The notes beneath the pieces were generated by a model, which ran no database searches, was not told where the DNA came from, and worked only from the letters and a program-made list of their open reading frames with translations. Below are positions 8,845 through 18,302 of a stretch of 64,000 bases of DNA, one piece after another. Origin of the DNA: Nocardiopsis sp. CNT312 (lineage in GTDB: Bacteria > Actinomycetota > Actinomycetes > Streptosporangiales > Streptosporangiaceae); the NCBI RefSeq assembly GCF_000515115.1, contig NZ_AZXF01000027.1:1-64000 (forward strand), given 5' to 3'. Made by a program: the position numbers and the translations under genes. Each line of letters opens with the position of its first letter. Positions within the stretch are counted from its first letter, which is position 1.

Positions 8845-10197
8845 TCAAAGGCCCAGGATCAGCGTGGCGAAGGAGAAGTAGATGAGCAGACCGGTGGCGT
8901 CCACCAGGGTGGCCACCATGGGCGAGGAGACCACGGCGGGGTCCACTCCCACCTTGCGCGCGAACAGGGGCATCGACGAGCCGATGATCGCCGCCCACGT
9001 GCACACCGCGATCACCGAGCAGGCGACGACCACCGCGACCTGGACCCCGACGAGCAGCGAGCCGATCCCCAGCGCCAGCAGGGCCAGGACGACACCGAGC
9101 AGCAGGCCGACCCGCGCCTCCTTCCAGATCACCACCGGGAGGTCGCGCACCCGCACCTCGCCGACGGCCAGCGCGCGCACGATGGCCGTGGCCGACTGGG
9201 CGCCGACGTTGCCGCCGGTGCCGATGAGCATCGGCACGAACATCGCCAGGGCGGTGACCGCCTCCAGAGTCGGCTCGAAGACCTGCATGACGTTGACGGT
9301 CAGCGTCGCCGCCACGATCAGCAGGGTCAGCCACAGCACCCGGGCTCCGACCAGCCGGAACACGCCCACCGACGCGTAGTGCTCCGCGACGGGACTGGCA
9401 CCCGACTGGCGGGCCATGTCCTCGGTGTCGGCGGCCTCGATGACCTCCAGCGCGTCGTCGAAGGTCAGAAGGCCGACGAAGCGCTCCTCGGAGTCCACCA
9501 CGGACAGGGAGACGAGGTTGGCCTCCTGCATGAGGCGGGCCGCGTCCTCGACCGGTTCGGTGGCCCGCACCCGCGGCGCGAGTACGTCCACGATGTCCTT
9601 GATCAGCAGTTCGTCGGCGCTCACGACGAGGTCGCTCAGCCCGACCGTGCCGACGAGGCGGCGCCCGTCGCTGACCACCGGGAGGGTGTAGACGGTCTCG
9701 GCGTCGGCGCCCTTGGCGCGTACCACCTCCAGAGCGCGTCCCACCGTGAGGTCGCGGTGCAGGATGACCGTTTCGGGGGTCATGTACCGGCCGACGGAGT
9801 CCTCCGGATAGCCCAGCAGCGCCGCGGTCATCTTCCGTTCGGCGGGGCTCAGCCCGGCCAGGGCCCGGGTGGCGATCTTGGCGGGGGCCTCCCCGATCAG
9901 CCGGGCCCGGTCGTCGGGGTCCATCTCCTCCAGGAGTTCGTGGAAGGCCGTGTCCCGCAGTCCCTGGAGGACGACCTGCTGCAGTCCGGGATCGAGTTCC
10001 TCGAAGACCTCCAGCTCGCGGTCCTTGTCCAGGAGCCGGAAGGGGATGATGACGTAGGGGTCGGCCAGACGGCTGAGTTCGTCGGCGATCTCATAGGGCC
10101 TGTGTTCGGCCAACCAGAGCCTGATACCGGTCAGGTCGTTCCTCTCGACCAGAACGTCCAGTTCCTCAGCGCGCTCGCCGTCTGCCATGCGAAGCAT
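8845..10197 (-). CDS. mgtE: magnesium transporter MgtE
   Basis: Mg2+-gated Mg2+ channel of the cytoplasmic membrane, 450 residues, the usual length. It has an N-terminal helical MgtE_N domain (~5-130), a pair of CBS domains (~135-255) that sense Mg2+, and five C-terminal membrane helices (~285-450). The pore motif region MFVPMLIGTGGNVGAQS is intact. Two ATG starts (10197 and 10188) are both served by GAGGA/GAGGGG; the longer frame upstream is an artefact of high GC. Confidence 0.93.
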   Translation of the reverse strand: MLRMADGERAEELDVLVERNDLTGIRLWLAEHRPYEIADELSRLADPYVIIPFRLLDKDRELEVFEELDPGLQQVVLQGLRDTAFHELLEEMDPDDRARLIGEAPAKIATRALAGLSPAERKMTAALLGYPEDSVGRYMTPETVILHRDLTVGRALEVVRAKGADAETVYTLPVVSDGRRLVGTVGLSDLVVSADELLIKDIVDVLAPRVRATEPVEDAARLMQEANLVSLSVVDSEERFVGLLTFDDALEVIEAADTEDMARQSGASPVAEHYASVGVFRLVGARVLWLTLLIVAATLTVNVMQVFEPTLEAVTALAMFVPMLIGTGGNVGAQSATAIVRALAVGEVRVRDLPVVIWKEARVGLLLGVVLALLALGIGSLLVGVQVAVVVACSVIAVCTWAAIIGSSMPLFARKVGVDPAVVSSPMVATLVDATGLLIYFSFATLILGL

Positions 10198-10445
10198 CCC
10201 CTCGCGTCCTCTGTCGCCGCGCGGGCACGCCCGCGGAGCCGCCTGATTCGGGATGCCCCGGTCCATGGCACGGCCCCATGCGTCCACGGTTCCGGTGCGC
10301 TCCGCTTCGGCTCCTGGGCGGAGGAGGGAGGGCACGGCGTACCGGGGACGTGCGCACGGTCGTCCGCCGTGCCGGGATCGGGGATTGCAGGTCGACCCTA
10401 CAGGCAGGACGGGCGGACGGTACGCCCGTGTCGGCCGCCGCGGCG

Positions 10446-11549
10446 TCAGTCGCGCCAGAGGACGACGAGGGCGCAGTCGTCGTTCTTGTCCTTGCTGAGG
10501 GTGTCGACGATCTGCGCGGCGCCGGTCTTGAAGCCGCGTCCGACGACGGACTCGGCCATCCCCAGGAGCCGGTCGATCCCGGCGTCGAGATCCTCGCCGG
10601 GGGTCTCGATGAGGCCGTCCGTGCAGAGCATGATGGCATCGCCCGGGCGCAGCAGGCCCTGGGCGGTGGAGTAGGTCATCTCCGGAATGACGCCGAGCAC
10701 CACACCCTTGGCCTCGGTGGTGGTCCACAGCCCGCGCCCGCTGTCGTAGTGCAGGGCGGGCGGGTGGCCGGCCGAGGCGACGTCGTACTCGCCCGTCTCC
10801 AGGTCCAGGCTCAGGTGCACGGCCGTGACGAATCCCTCACCGCCGGAATTGCTCATGAGGTAGTCGTTGCAGCGCTCCAGGAACTCCTTGGCGGGCACCG
10901 CGCCGATGAGGCCGCTGAAGGCCCCAGAGAGCATCAGGGCCCTGGTTCCGGCGTCCACGCCCTTGCCGGAGACGTCGACCACGGCCGCGTCGAGGCGGTT
11001 GCCGCGCAGGGTGGAGACGACGAAGTCACCGCCGAAGGAGGAGCCGCCCGCCTGGCGCAGGACGGAGGTGCGCCCCCACCCCTTGGGCAGGTCGGGCAGG
11101 CGGCCCTGGTGGCGCAGCCGGTCGCGCAGGTCCAGGAGCATCATCTCGCCGCTGAGCCCCTGCACGCCGAGGCGTTCGCGCACGCCAGAGAGCAGGTAGG
11201 AGAGTACGGAGGTGACACCGATGGTGACCAGCAGCCCGGGACCGACCTGTCCGACCTCCAGCATGTAGGCGGTGAAGCCCAGCACGGCCACGACCACGGT
11301 GAGCAGGAAGGCCAGGCTCTTGCGCTTGAGCAGGAGCCCGCCGGCCAGCAGGGGCAGGACCGTCAGGCTGGGCGGGAACCATCCGGTGGGGCCCCACACG
11401 GCGCCGACACCGATGCCCACCGCCAGGACGACCAGGGTGATGAGGACGATCCGGTAGCGGAACAGCACCTTGCGCCGGAGCACCGCTACGAGCCGCTGCG
11501 CGGTGGAGCGCAGCAGCCGGGTGGACTTGGCAGTCGGTGTGGGCTTCAT
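10446..11549 (-). CDS. membrane-anchored PP2C (SpoIIE-type) serine phosphatase
   Basis: A 367-residue protein with three or four membrane segments in residues ~30-125 and a PP2C/SpoIIE domain from ~160 to the end. Metal-binding motifs are visible: GGDF, DVSGKG and CTDGLIET, with the final aspartate in NDDCALVV. This family dephosphorylates anti-anti-sigma or similar regulators at the membrane in actinomycetes. No partner kinase or anti-sigma gene is adjacent. The start is the ATG just after a stop in the frame. Confidence 0.88.
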   Translation of the reverse strand: MKPTPTAKSTRLLRSTAQRLVAVLRRKVLFRYRIVLITLVVLAVGIGVGAVWGPTGWFPPSLTVLPLLAGGLLLKRKSLAFLLTVVVAVLGFTAYMLEVGQVGPGLLVTIGVTSVLSYLLSGVRERLGVQGLSGEMMLLDLRDRLRHQGRLPDLPKGWGRTSVLRQAGGSSFGGDFVVSTLRGNRLDAAVVDVSGKGVDAGTRALMLSGAFSGLIGAVPAKEFLERCNDYLMSNSGGEGFVTAVHLSLDLETGEYDVASAGHPPALHYDSGRGLWTTTEAKGVVLGVIPEMTYSTAQGLLRPGDAIMLCTDGLIETPGEDLDAGIDRLLGMAESVVGRGFKTGAAQIVDTLSKDKNDDCALVVLWRD

Positions 11550-12146
11550 CAGTCACCTGGGGTCGAGGCGCCCGCGCGTACGCGGGGGTTGCGGGTACTC
11601 GGTCGGCACGGTCGTCACTTCGGGGCCCTGCGGCCGCCGCTCGCCCGTGGGACGTGTGCGCGGCCGCTGGACGGAAAGGGCCCTCGCCGCGGGGCGACGG
11701 GGCGGGTACGGGGGCACCGCCCGGCTCATGGCGGTCGAAAGTGCCGTGCACGGGCGTCGGGGAACCCTCCACTTGTGCACGAACTGTAGCGCGGAGGGCG
11801 CGGACGTGGCACGTGCAACCAGCGGCGTTCTCCCCAAAACCGCAGGTTTAGGTTGAACCGATAACCGAGAGTAGAGGACTTTCCCTCACATATACGAGGG
11901 TCCTATGGACGTTGACAGGGGCGACCACCCTCGCTCGGACGCCACCGCGCGACCTGCGCGGGGCCGGGGGACGAAAGCCGGGGGCGGCACCGGGCGGCTG
12001 CCCGGTACAGACCAGGTTCCCACACGGGGAGGTGCTCTGACCAGGGCCGGTCGTCCCTCGCCGCGGCGGCCGGACGGTGAGGACGACGGGGCGCGGCAAT
12101 GCCGGTCCCCGCGCCAGGAGGGCACGGAGACCGGGGCGGTCGGGTG
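11550..12146. other. 597-base intergenic region, no convincing gene
   Basis: Between the PP2C phosphatase and rpiB I see no frame with both good codon use and a ribosome site. An AT-richer patch at about 11845-11905 could hold a promoter. The 92-codon plus frame starting at 11905 is Arg/Gly/Pro-rich with only a weak GAGGG site and is not believed. Confidence 0.5.
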
Positions 12147-12620
12147 TCAGGAAAGGGGAGGCAGTTCGCCGGAGTCCTCGTAGGCGGAGAGCATGCCGAT
12201 ACGGCGGGTGTGCCGCTCCTCGTCGCTGTAGGGCGTGGTGAGGAAGACCTCCACGAACCGGGTGGCCTCCTCCAGCGAGTGCATCCGGCCGCCGATGCCC
12301 AGGACGTTGGCGTCGTTGTGCTCGCGTGCCAGGCGGGCGGTCTCCTCACTCCAGGCCAGCGCGGCACGGACGCCCCTGACCTTGTTGGCGGCGATCTGCT
12401 CGCCGTTGCCCGACCCTCCGATGACGACGCCGAGCGAGCCCGGGTCGGCGGCCACGCCCTCGGCGGCACGCAGGACGAAGGGCGGGTAGTCGTCCACGGC
12501 GTCGTAGACGGCCGGGCCGGCGTCGACCACCTCGTGACCGTGCTCCTTCAACCAGGAGACGAGGTGTTCCTTGAGCTCGTAGCCCGCATGATCTGATCCA
12601 AGATAAACACGCACGGACAC
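12147..12620 (-). CDS. rpiB: ribose-5-phosphate isomerase B
   Basis: Interconverts ribose-5-phosphate and ribulose-5-phosphate in the pentose phosphate pathway. The RpiB/LacA fold signature SDHAGYELK is at the N-terminus and the anion-loop GGSGNGEQIAANK is near 70-80. It has EHNDANVLGIGGR and the C-terminal RRIGMLSAYE. Length is about 157 residues. The protein most likely starts at GTG 12620 (or GTG 12614); the ATG at 12650 adds ten residues unlike the family. No clear ribosome site is seen. Confidence 0.93.
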   Translation of the reverse strand: MSVRVYLGSDHAGYELKEHLVSWLKEHGHEVVDAGPAVYDAVDDYPPFVLRAAEGVAADPGSLGVVIGGSGNGEQIAANKVRGVRAALAWSEETARLAREHNDANVLGIGGRMHSLEEATRFVEVFLTTPYSDEERHTRRIGMLSAYEDSGELPPLS

Positions 12621-12711
12621 AGTCTGGCAGGTCACGCGGGCTCGAAGCACCGCGCCCCGCCCCCTCCGGTGCGGACGGGGCGGGGCGGAAGCGGCTCGGG
12701 GCCCGGCCGCC

Positions 12712-12852
12712 TCAGCCCGCGGCCGCGGCCACGCTCAGACCGAGGGCGGCGAACAGGACGATGGAGCCCACCGCGACCAGGTTGCTCACCAGGATCATCT
12801 TGAGGTCCCCGAACAGGGGCCCTGCCTTGGAGACCGCAGGCTTCTTGCTCAA
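12712..12852 (-). CDS. small single-pass membrane protein
   Basis: A 46-residue protein read from a TTG start with GAGG 6 bases upstream. The first ~17 residues are basic (SKKPAVSKAGPLFGDLK) and the rest is one long hydrophobic helix ending in AAAAG. A longer frame from 12906 has no ribosome site. The function is not recognised. It lies between rpiB and an aldehyde dehydrogenase on the same strand. Confidence 0.55.
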   Translation of the reverse strand: MSKKPAVSKAGPLFGDLKMILVSNLVAVGSIVLFAALGLSVAAAAG

Positions 12853-12993
12853 CTCACACCTCGTTCGATTGCGGCCGGGGACATCCGTCACCGGATTTTT
12901 CCACACCCGACAACGCGCCGCTCACCGGGTCCGATTCCGCGGCGGGACCGACCGCGGTATGAGTCCGCCCACACCGCGGCGCGGGGCCCGCGG

Positions 12994-14415
12994 TCACAGT
13001 TGGAGGGACTTGGTCTCGCAGAACTCCTCGATGCCGGGCAGGCCCCACTCGCGTCCGTTGCCGGACTGCTTGTAGCCGCCGAAGGGCGCGCGCGGGTTGA
13101 CGGCTCCGCCGTTGACCTCGACCTGTCCGGCCTTGACCCGGCGCGCCACCGACAGGGCCCGGTCGGGGTCGCCCGACCAGACGGCGGCGTTGAGCCCGTA
13201 GACGGTGTCGTTGGCGATGGCGACCGCCTCGTCCTCGGTGTCGTAGGGGATGAGGACGAGCACCGGGCCGAAGATCTCCTCCCGGGCGATGCGCATGTCG
13301 TTGCGCACGTCGGCGAAGACCGTCGGACCGACGAAGTAGCCCTTCGCGCGGCCCTCGACGGGGTCGGCGCCGCCGACCACCAGGCGGGCGCCCTCCTCGA
13401 CGCCGACGCGGATGTAGTCGCGGACGCGTTCGAGCTGGGTTTCGGAGACCAGCGGCCCCATGCGGGTGCCCTCCTCCCAGGGGTCTCCGGGGGTGTACTT
13501 GGCGGCGGCGGCCGCGGCGATCTCCACGGCCTCGTCGTAGGAGTCGCGGTGCACGAGCATGCGGGTGAGGGCGTTGCAGCTCTGCCCGGTGTTGCGCATG
13601 ACGTCGGCCACGCCGCGCTTGACGGCCCGGGCGAGGTCGGCGTCGGGGAGCACGATGTTGGGGGACTTGCCGCCCAGTTCGAGCGCCACCCGCTTGACGG
13701 TCTCGGCGGCGACCTGGCTGACCCTGGTCCCGGCGCGCGTGGAGCCGGTGAAGGAGACCATGTCGACGCCGGGGTGGGCGGAGATCGCCTCGCCGACGAC
13801 CGGGCCGGTCCCCGACACGAGGTTGAACACGCCCGCGGGCAGGCCCGCCTCGTGGAAGACCTCGGTGAGCGCGTAGGCGGACAGGGGCGCCACCTCGCTG
13901 GGCTTGAGGACGACGGTGTTGCCCGCGAGCATCGCCGGGACGACCTTGAGCACGATCTGGTGCAGCGGGTAGTTCCACGGGGTGATGGCGCCGACCACAC
14001 CGATGGGCTCACGCACGACGAGCGAGGTGCCCACGCGCTCGCCCTCGAAGAAACGGTCGCCGACTTCCTCGACCAGGTCGATGAAGGTCTGGAACATCAG
14101 GGAGGGCAGGCCCGCCTGGACCTTGAGGGCGAACACCGAGGGCGCGCCCATCTCACGGGTGAGGAGCGCGGCGGTGTCCTTGATGCGGGAGTCGTACAGC
14201 TCCAGTGCCTTGGAGAGGTGCGTGACGCGCTGGCCGGGGGTGAGCGCCGCCCACCCGGGCTGGGCCTTCACAGCGGCCTCGACCGCCGCGTCGACGTCTT
14301 CGGACGCTCCGGCCGGGACGGTGTCGATGACCTGCTCGGTCGCCGGGTCCACCACGTCCAGGCCCTCGTCGGAGGCGGACGGGCACCAGGCGCCGTCGAT
14401 GTAGAGGGATCGCAT
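12994..14415 (-). CDS. NAD(P)-dependent aldehyde dehydrogenase
   Basis: A 473-residue member of the aldehyde dehydrogenase superfamily, oxidising an aldehyde to the acid with NAD(P)+. The catalytic cysteine is in NTGQSCNA, the general base glutamate in LELGGKSPN, the oxyanion asparagine in PWNYPL, and the cofactor loop is FTGSTRAG. The C-terminal EEIFGPVL and PFGGYKQSG motifs are intact. The substrate cannot be fixed from sequence. Confidence 0.93.
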   Translation of the reverse strand: MRSLYIDGAWCPSASDEGLDVVDPATEQVIDTVPAGASEDVDAAVEAAVKAQPGWAALTPGQRVTHLSKALELYDSRIKDTAALLTREMGAPSVFALKVQAGLPSLMFQTFIDLVEEVGDRFFEGERVGTSLVVREPIGVVGAITPWNYPLHQIVLKVVPAMLAGNTVVLKPSEVAPLSAYALTEVFHEAGLPAGVFNLVSGTGPVVGEAISAHPGVDMVSFTGSTRAGTRVSQVAAETVKRVALELGGKSPNIVLPDADLARAVKRGVADVMRNTGQSCNALTRMLVHRDSYDEAVEIAAAAAAKYTPGDPWEEGTRMGPLVSETQLERVRDYIRVGVEEGARLVVGGADPVEGRAKGYFVGPTVFADVRNDMRIAREEIFGPVLVLIPYDTEDEAVAIANDTVYGLNAAVWSGDPDRALSVARRVKAGQVEVNGGAVNPRAPFGGYKQSGNGREWGLPGIEEFCETKSLQL

Positions 14416-14499
14416 ACTTCCACTTTCGCAGAACGCGATTCGGGTGGGCCACAGCGGAGACCGGGACCCGTGGTTTCACCGATCCCCGACCGGCGGGGC

Positions 14500-14658
14500 T
14501 CAGTCCCAGTGCGGCGGACGCTCGTCGAGCAGCCGCGCGGTGTCGTCGTCGGCCGTGTCGTCGCCCCAGCCCAGCGGGCGCTCGTCGCCGGTGGTGTCGG
14601 GAAGGATGTCGAGGTCGTCGAAGAAGTCGACCCTGCGGTCGCCGTCGGGTCCGGCCAC
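14500..14658 (-). CDS. small acidic protein ending RPPHWD
   Basis: A 52-residue frame that is too short for usual gene calls. It begins at GTG 14658 with AGGGGG 7 bases upstream; a GTG two codons earlier is too close to that site. The product is very acidic (FFDDLDILPD, DDTADDDT) and ends LLDERPPHWD, a type of ending I associate with small conserved actinobacterial proteins. Function unknown. It is on the same strand as, and just upstream of, the aldehyde dehydrogenase. Confidence 0.55.
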   Translation of the reverse strand: MAGPDGDRRVDFFDDLDILPDTTGDERPLGWGDDTADDDTARLLDERPPHWD

Positions 14659-14736
14659 GGTCACGCCCCCTGCTCTGCCTCACACACCCGGCTCCGGGCG
14701 GGCACCGCGCCCGCCCGGAACAGACTGTAACGGAAA

Positions 14737-15375
14737 CTACTCGAAGGACGGGGAGGCCGTGCGGGTGCGCTTGAGTTCGTAGAAGCCCTCGACCCCGGCG
14801 ACCAGGCGCACACCGTCCCAGAGGCGGCCGGCCTCCTCACCGCGCGGGACCGGGGTGACCACCGGTCCGAAGAAGGACACCCCCTCCACGCTGATGACGG
14901 GGGTGCCCACGTCCTCGCCCACCAGCTTCATCGCCTCGGCGTGCGAGGCGCGCAGCGCCGTGTCGTACTCGGTGGAGTCGGCGCAGGCGGCCAGGTCCTC
15001 GGGCAGGCCCGCCGCGGCCAGGGCCGCGCGGTGGGTCTCCTCGGTGCGGGGCGCACCCTCGTGGTGGAGCCTCTCCCCGTAGGCGGTGTAGAGGGCGCCG
15101 AGCACCTCCGGCCCGTACTTCTGCTCGGCCGCAGTGCACACGCGCACCGCGCCCCACGCGCTGTCGAGGAGTTCGCGGTAGTCCTGCGGCAGGTCTCGGC
15201 CCTCGTTGAGGACGGACAGGCTCATCACGTGCCAGCGCGCCCGGACCGGGCGCACCTTCTCCACCTCCAGCAGCCAGCGGGAGGTGACCCACGCCCAGGG
15301 GCAGGCCGGGTCGAACCACATGTCGGCGACAGCGACACCCTCGGGTGCGGCGGGCTGTTCGGGGGACTGCGTCAT
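14737..15375 (-). CDS. DsbA-family oxidoreductase, mycothiol-dependent nitroreductase type
   Basis: A 212-residue thioredoxin-fold protein without signal peptide, so cytosolic. The active-site motif is CPWAW at about 29-33 (context [17 protein letters not shown]), as in the Rv2466c mycothiol-dependent reductases of actinobacteria. The cis-proline loop is [14 protein letters not shown] is 5 bases before the ATG. It likely reduces electrophiles or disulfides with mycothiol. It diverges from pepN. Confidence 0.82.
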   Translation of the reverse strand: MTQSPEQPAAPEGVAVADMWFDPACPWAWVTSRWLLEVEKVRPVRARWHVMSLSVLNEGRDLPQDYRELLDSAWGAVRVCTAAEQKYGPEVLGALYTAYGERLHHEGAPRTEETHRAALAAAGLPEDLAACADSTEYDTALRASHAEAMKLVGEDVGTPVISVEGVSFFGPVVTPVPRGEEAGRLWDGVRLVAGVEGFYELKRTRTASPSFE

Positions 15376-15607
15376 GGCTGCTCCTCGTCGTACGGGGGCG
15401 CTGGGACATGGCTGTGCGGGGAAGGTACCCGCCGCCAAGGGACAACCACGGCTTCTGGTTGCGCATTCCGGCGCGGTGCGTGGCAGGATCGGACCGAGTT
15501 CATGACGACCACCGGACCCGACCGCGCTCACCGCCCACCGGCAGGGCCCGACGGGAACGGCAACGATGTCCGGCCGTCGGCGACGGCGGCCGTGGAGGGA
15601 GCGTGGC

Positions 15608-18151
15608 GTGGCGGGGAACCTGACGCGGGACGAGGCTCGGGAGCGGGCGCGGATCCTGGACGTCGACTCCTACACCGTGGAGCTCGACCTGACCACCGGT
15701 GACGAGACCTTCCGGTCCACCACCGTGATCCGATTCACGAGCTCGGAGGCGGGTGCGCGGACCTTCGTGGACCTGACCGCCCCGGCGGTGGCCTCGGCGA
15801 CGCTCAACGGCCGGGAGCTGGACCCGGCCGAGTTGTTCGACGGCGAGCGCCTGGTCCTCCCGGAGGTGGCCGCCGAGAACGAGCTGACGGTCGTGGCCGA
15901 CGCCGCCTACATGCGCACCGGCGAGGGCCTGCACCGGTTCGTCGACCCGGTCGACGGCGGGGTGTACCTGTACAGCCAGTTCGAGACGGCCGACGCGCAC
16001 CGGATGTACACCTGCTTCGACCAGCCCGACCTGAAGGCGGCGTTCGAGCTGACGGTGTTCGCCCCCGACTCCTGGGAGGTCGTCTCCAACAGCGCGCCGG
16101 ACGTGGAGCGCGAGCCGGCCGGGGACGGCGGCCGAGTCCGCTGGCACTTCCCGCCCACACCGGTGGTGTCGCCCTACATCACCGCGCTCGTGGCCGGGCC
16201 CTACCACGTGGTGCGCGACGAGCACGACGGTATCCCGCTGGGGCTGTACTGCCGCGCCTCGCTGGCCGAGCACCTGGATGCCGACGCCCTCTTCGACGTC
16301 ACCAAGAAGGGCTTCGACTTCTTCCACGGACTGTTCGACCTGCGCTACCCCTTCGGCAAGTACGACCAGTTGTTCGTGCCCGAGTTCAACGCGGGCGCTA
16401 TGGAGAACGCGGGCGCGGTCACGTTCCTGGAGGACTACGTCTTCCGCTCCCGTGTGACCGACGCGCGCTACGAGCGCCGAGCGGAGACCATCCTCCACGA
16501 GATGGCGCACATGTGGTTCGGCGACCTGGTCACCATGCGCTGGTGGGACGACCTGTGGCTGAACGAGTCGTTCGCCACCTACGCCAGCGTGTACTGCCAG
16601 GCCAACGCCACCCGGTGGACGGACGCGTGGACCACGTTCGCCAACGTGGAGAAGGCCTGGGCGCTGCGCCAGGACCAGCTCCCCTCCACCCACCCGATCG
16701 CGGCCGACATGGTCGACATCCAGGCCGTCGAGGTCAACTTCGACGGCATCACCTACGCCAAGGGCGCCTCGGTGCTCAAGCAGCTCGCGGCCTACGTGGG
16801 CGTGGACGCGTTCTTCGCGGGCGTGCGCGCCTACTTCAAGGAGCACGCCTACGGCAACACCGAACTGAGCGACCTGCTGCGCCACCTGGCGGCGGCCTCC
16901 GGCCGCGACCTGTCGGAGTGGTCGCGCGAGTGGCTGGAGACGACGGGCGTCAACACCATGCGCCCGGAGTTCGAGGTGGACGACGAGGGCCGCTTCACGT
17001 CGTTCGCCGTGCTCCAGGAGGCCGCCCCGGAGCACCCGACGCTGCGCTCCCACCGCCTGGCGATCGGTCTGTACGAGCGCACCGACGCCGGGATCGTGCG
17101 CCGCGAGCGCGTGGAGCTGGACGTCAGCGGCCCCCGTACCGAGGTGCCCGACCTGGTGGGTTCGGCCCGGCCGGACCTGGTCCTGATCAACGACGACGAC
17201 CTCACCTTCACCAAGATCCGCCTGGACGAGCGCTCCCTGCGCACCGTGGTGGGGGGCGTCGGCGAGATCACCGAGTCGCTGCCGCGCGCGCTGGCCTTCG
17301 GGGCGGCGTGGGACATGACCCGCGACGCGGAGATGGCCGCCCGCGACTACGTGTCCCTGGTGCTCTCGGGTATCAGCGGCGTGAGCGACGTGATGGTCGC
17401 GCAGACCCTGCTGCGCCAGGCCACCGGGGCGCTGGTCAACTACGCCGACCCCGCCTGGCGGGAGACCGGTTTCGAGCTGCTGGCCGAGCGGCTGCGCGAG
17501 CTGCTGACCTCCGCCGAGCCCGGTGGGGACCTCCAGCTCGCCTACGTCAACGCGCTGGCCGGGGCCGCCGAGTCCGACGCGCACCTGTCGCTGCTCCAGG
17601 GGCTGCTCGACGGCGCGATCACCGTGGAGGGCCTGGAGGTCGACACCGACCTGCGCTGGACGCTGCTGCACCGCCTGGTCTCCCGGGGCCGGGCCGGGGA
17701 GGCGGAGATCACCGCCGAGCTGAAGGCCGACCCGACGGCGACCGGCCAGCGCAAGGCGGCGGGCGCGCGGGCCGCGATCCCCACCCCCGAGGCCAAGGAG
17801 GCCGCCTGGGAGCGGATCGTGGGCGCGGACCTGGCCAACGCCGAGTTCCGGGCGACCCTGGCGGGCTTCACCGAGCCCGGCCATGAGGAGCTGTACCGCC
17901 CGTTCGTGGACAGGTACTACGACCGGTTGGCCCCGGCGTGGGAGAAGTGGACCGGCGAGTTCGCCCAGAGCTTCGCGGAGATGATGTACCCCGGCGGCCT
18001 GGTGGAGGAGGCGACGCTGGAGCGCACCGACGCCTACATCGCCGAGCACGCTCCGCCCCCGGCGCTGCGCCGTCTGCTGGTGGAGGGACAGGCTGGTGTC
18101 GAGCGCGCCCTGCGCGCCCGCGCCAGGGACGCCGAAGCTGGCAAGGGCTAG
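15608..18151 (+). CDS. pepN: aminopeptidase N (M1 family)
   Basis: Zinc aminopeptidase that removes N-terminal residues from peptides, 847 residues. The substrate-anchoring motif GAMENAG is near 262-268 and the zinc site HEMAH with the downstream glutamate in WLNE is near 300-323. The C-terminal ERAP1-like helical domain is complete. I chose the GTG at 15608 because GGAGGG is 8 bases upstream and it matches the family start ([13 protein letters not shown]). The upstream ATG at 15566 adds an Arg-rich stretch. Confidence 0.95.
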   Translation: MAGNLTRDEARERARILDVDSYTVELDLTTGDETFRSTTVIRFTSSEAGARTFVDLTAPAVASATLNGRELDPAELFDGERLVLPEVAAENELTVVADAAYMRTGEGLHRFVDPVDGGVYLYSQFETADAHRMYTCFDQPDLKAAFELTVFAPDSWEVVSNSAPDVEREPAGDGGRVRWHFPPTPVVSPYITALVAGPYHVVRDEHDGIPLGLYCRASLAEHLDADALFDVTKKGFDFFHGLFDLRYPFGKYDQLFVPEFNAGAMENAGAVTFLEDYVFRSRVTDARYERRAETILHEMAHMWFGDLVTMRWWDDLWLNESFATYASVYCQANATRWTDAWTTFANVEKAWALRQDQLPSTHPIAADMVDIQAVEVNFDGITYAKGASVLKQLAAYVGVDAFFAGVRAYFKEHAYGNTELSDLLRHLAAASGRDLSEWSREWLETTGVNTMRPEFEVDDEGRFTSFAVLQEAAPEHPTLRSHRLAIGLYERTDAGIVRRERVELDVSGPRTEVPDLVGSARPDLVLINDDDLTFTKIRLDERSLRTVVGGVGEITESLPRALAFGAAWDMTRDAEMAARDYVSLVLSGISGVSDVMVAQTLLRQATGALVNYADPAWRETGFELLAERLRELLTSAEPGGDLQLAYVNALAGAAESDAHLSLLQGLLDGAITVEGLEVDTDLRWTLLHRLVSRGRAGEAEITAELKADPTATGQRKAAGARAAIPTPEAKEAAWERIVGADLANAEFRATLAGFTEPGHEELYRPFVDRYYDRLAPAWEKWTGEFAQSFAEMMYPGGLVEEATLERTDAYIAEHAPPPALRRLLVEGQAGVERALRARARDAEAGKG

Positions 18152-18158
18152 AACCCAA

Positions 18159-18185
18159 GCGGCCCCGGGGGACGCCCGGGGCCGC
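18159..18185. terminator. bidirectional terminator between pepN and malQ
   Basis: A perfect 11-bp inverted repeat (GCGGCCCCGGG / CCCGGGGCCGC) with a 5-base loop sits 8 bases after the pepN stop. malQ ends on the other strand, so it can serve both convergent genes. Confidence 0.75.
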
Positions 18186-18302
18186 GCCGCCCCCACCCGC
18201 CCGGCCTACAGCAGACGGCCGGAACTGCGACGGGGGCGTCGGCCTCGGGGCACCCGCGCACCTGCCCAGCTTGCGAGGCAGCACAAACACAGTGAGGAAC
18301 CG

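Noticed and set aside
11905-12183. 92-codon plus frame between the phosphatase and rpiB
   Set aside because: Weak ribosome site, Arg/Gly/Pro composition, no recognisable motif, and it runs into the rpiB coding region.
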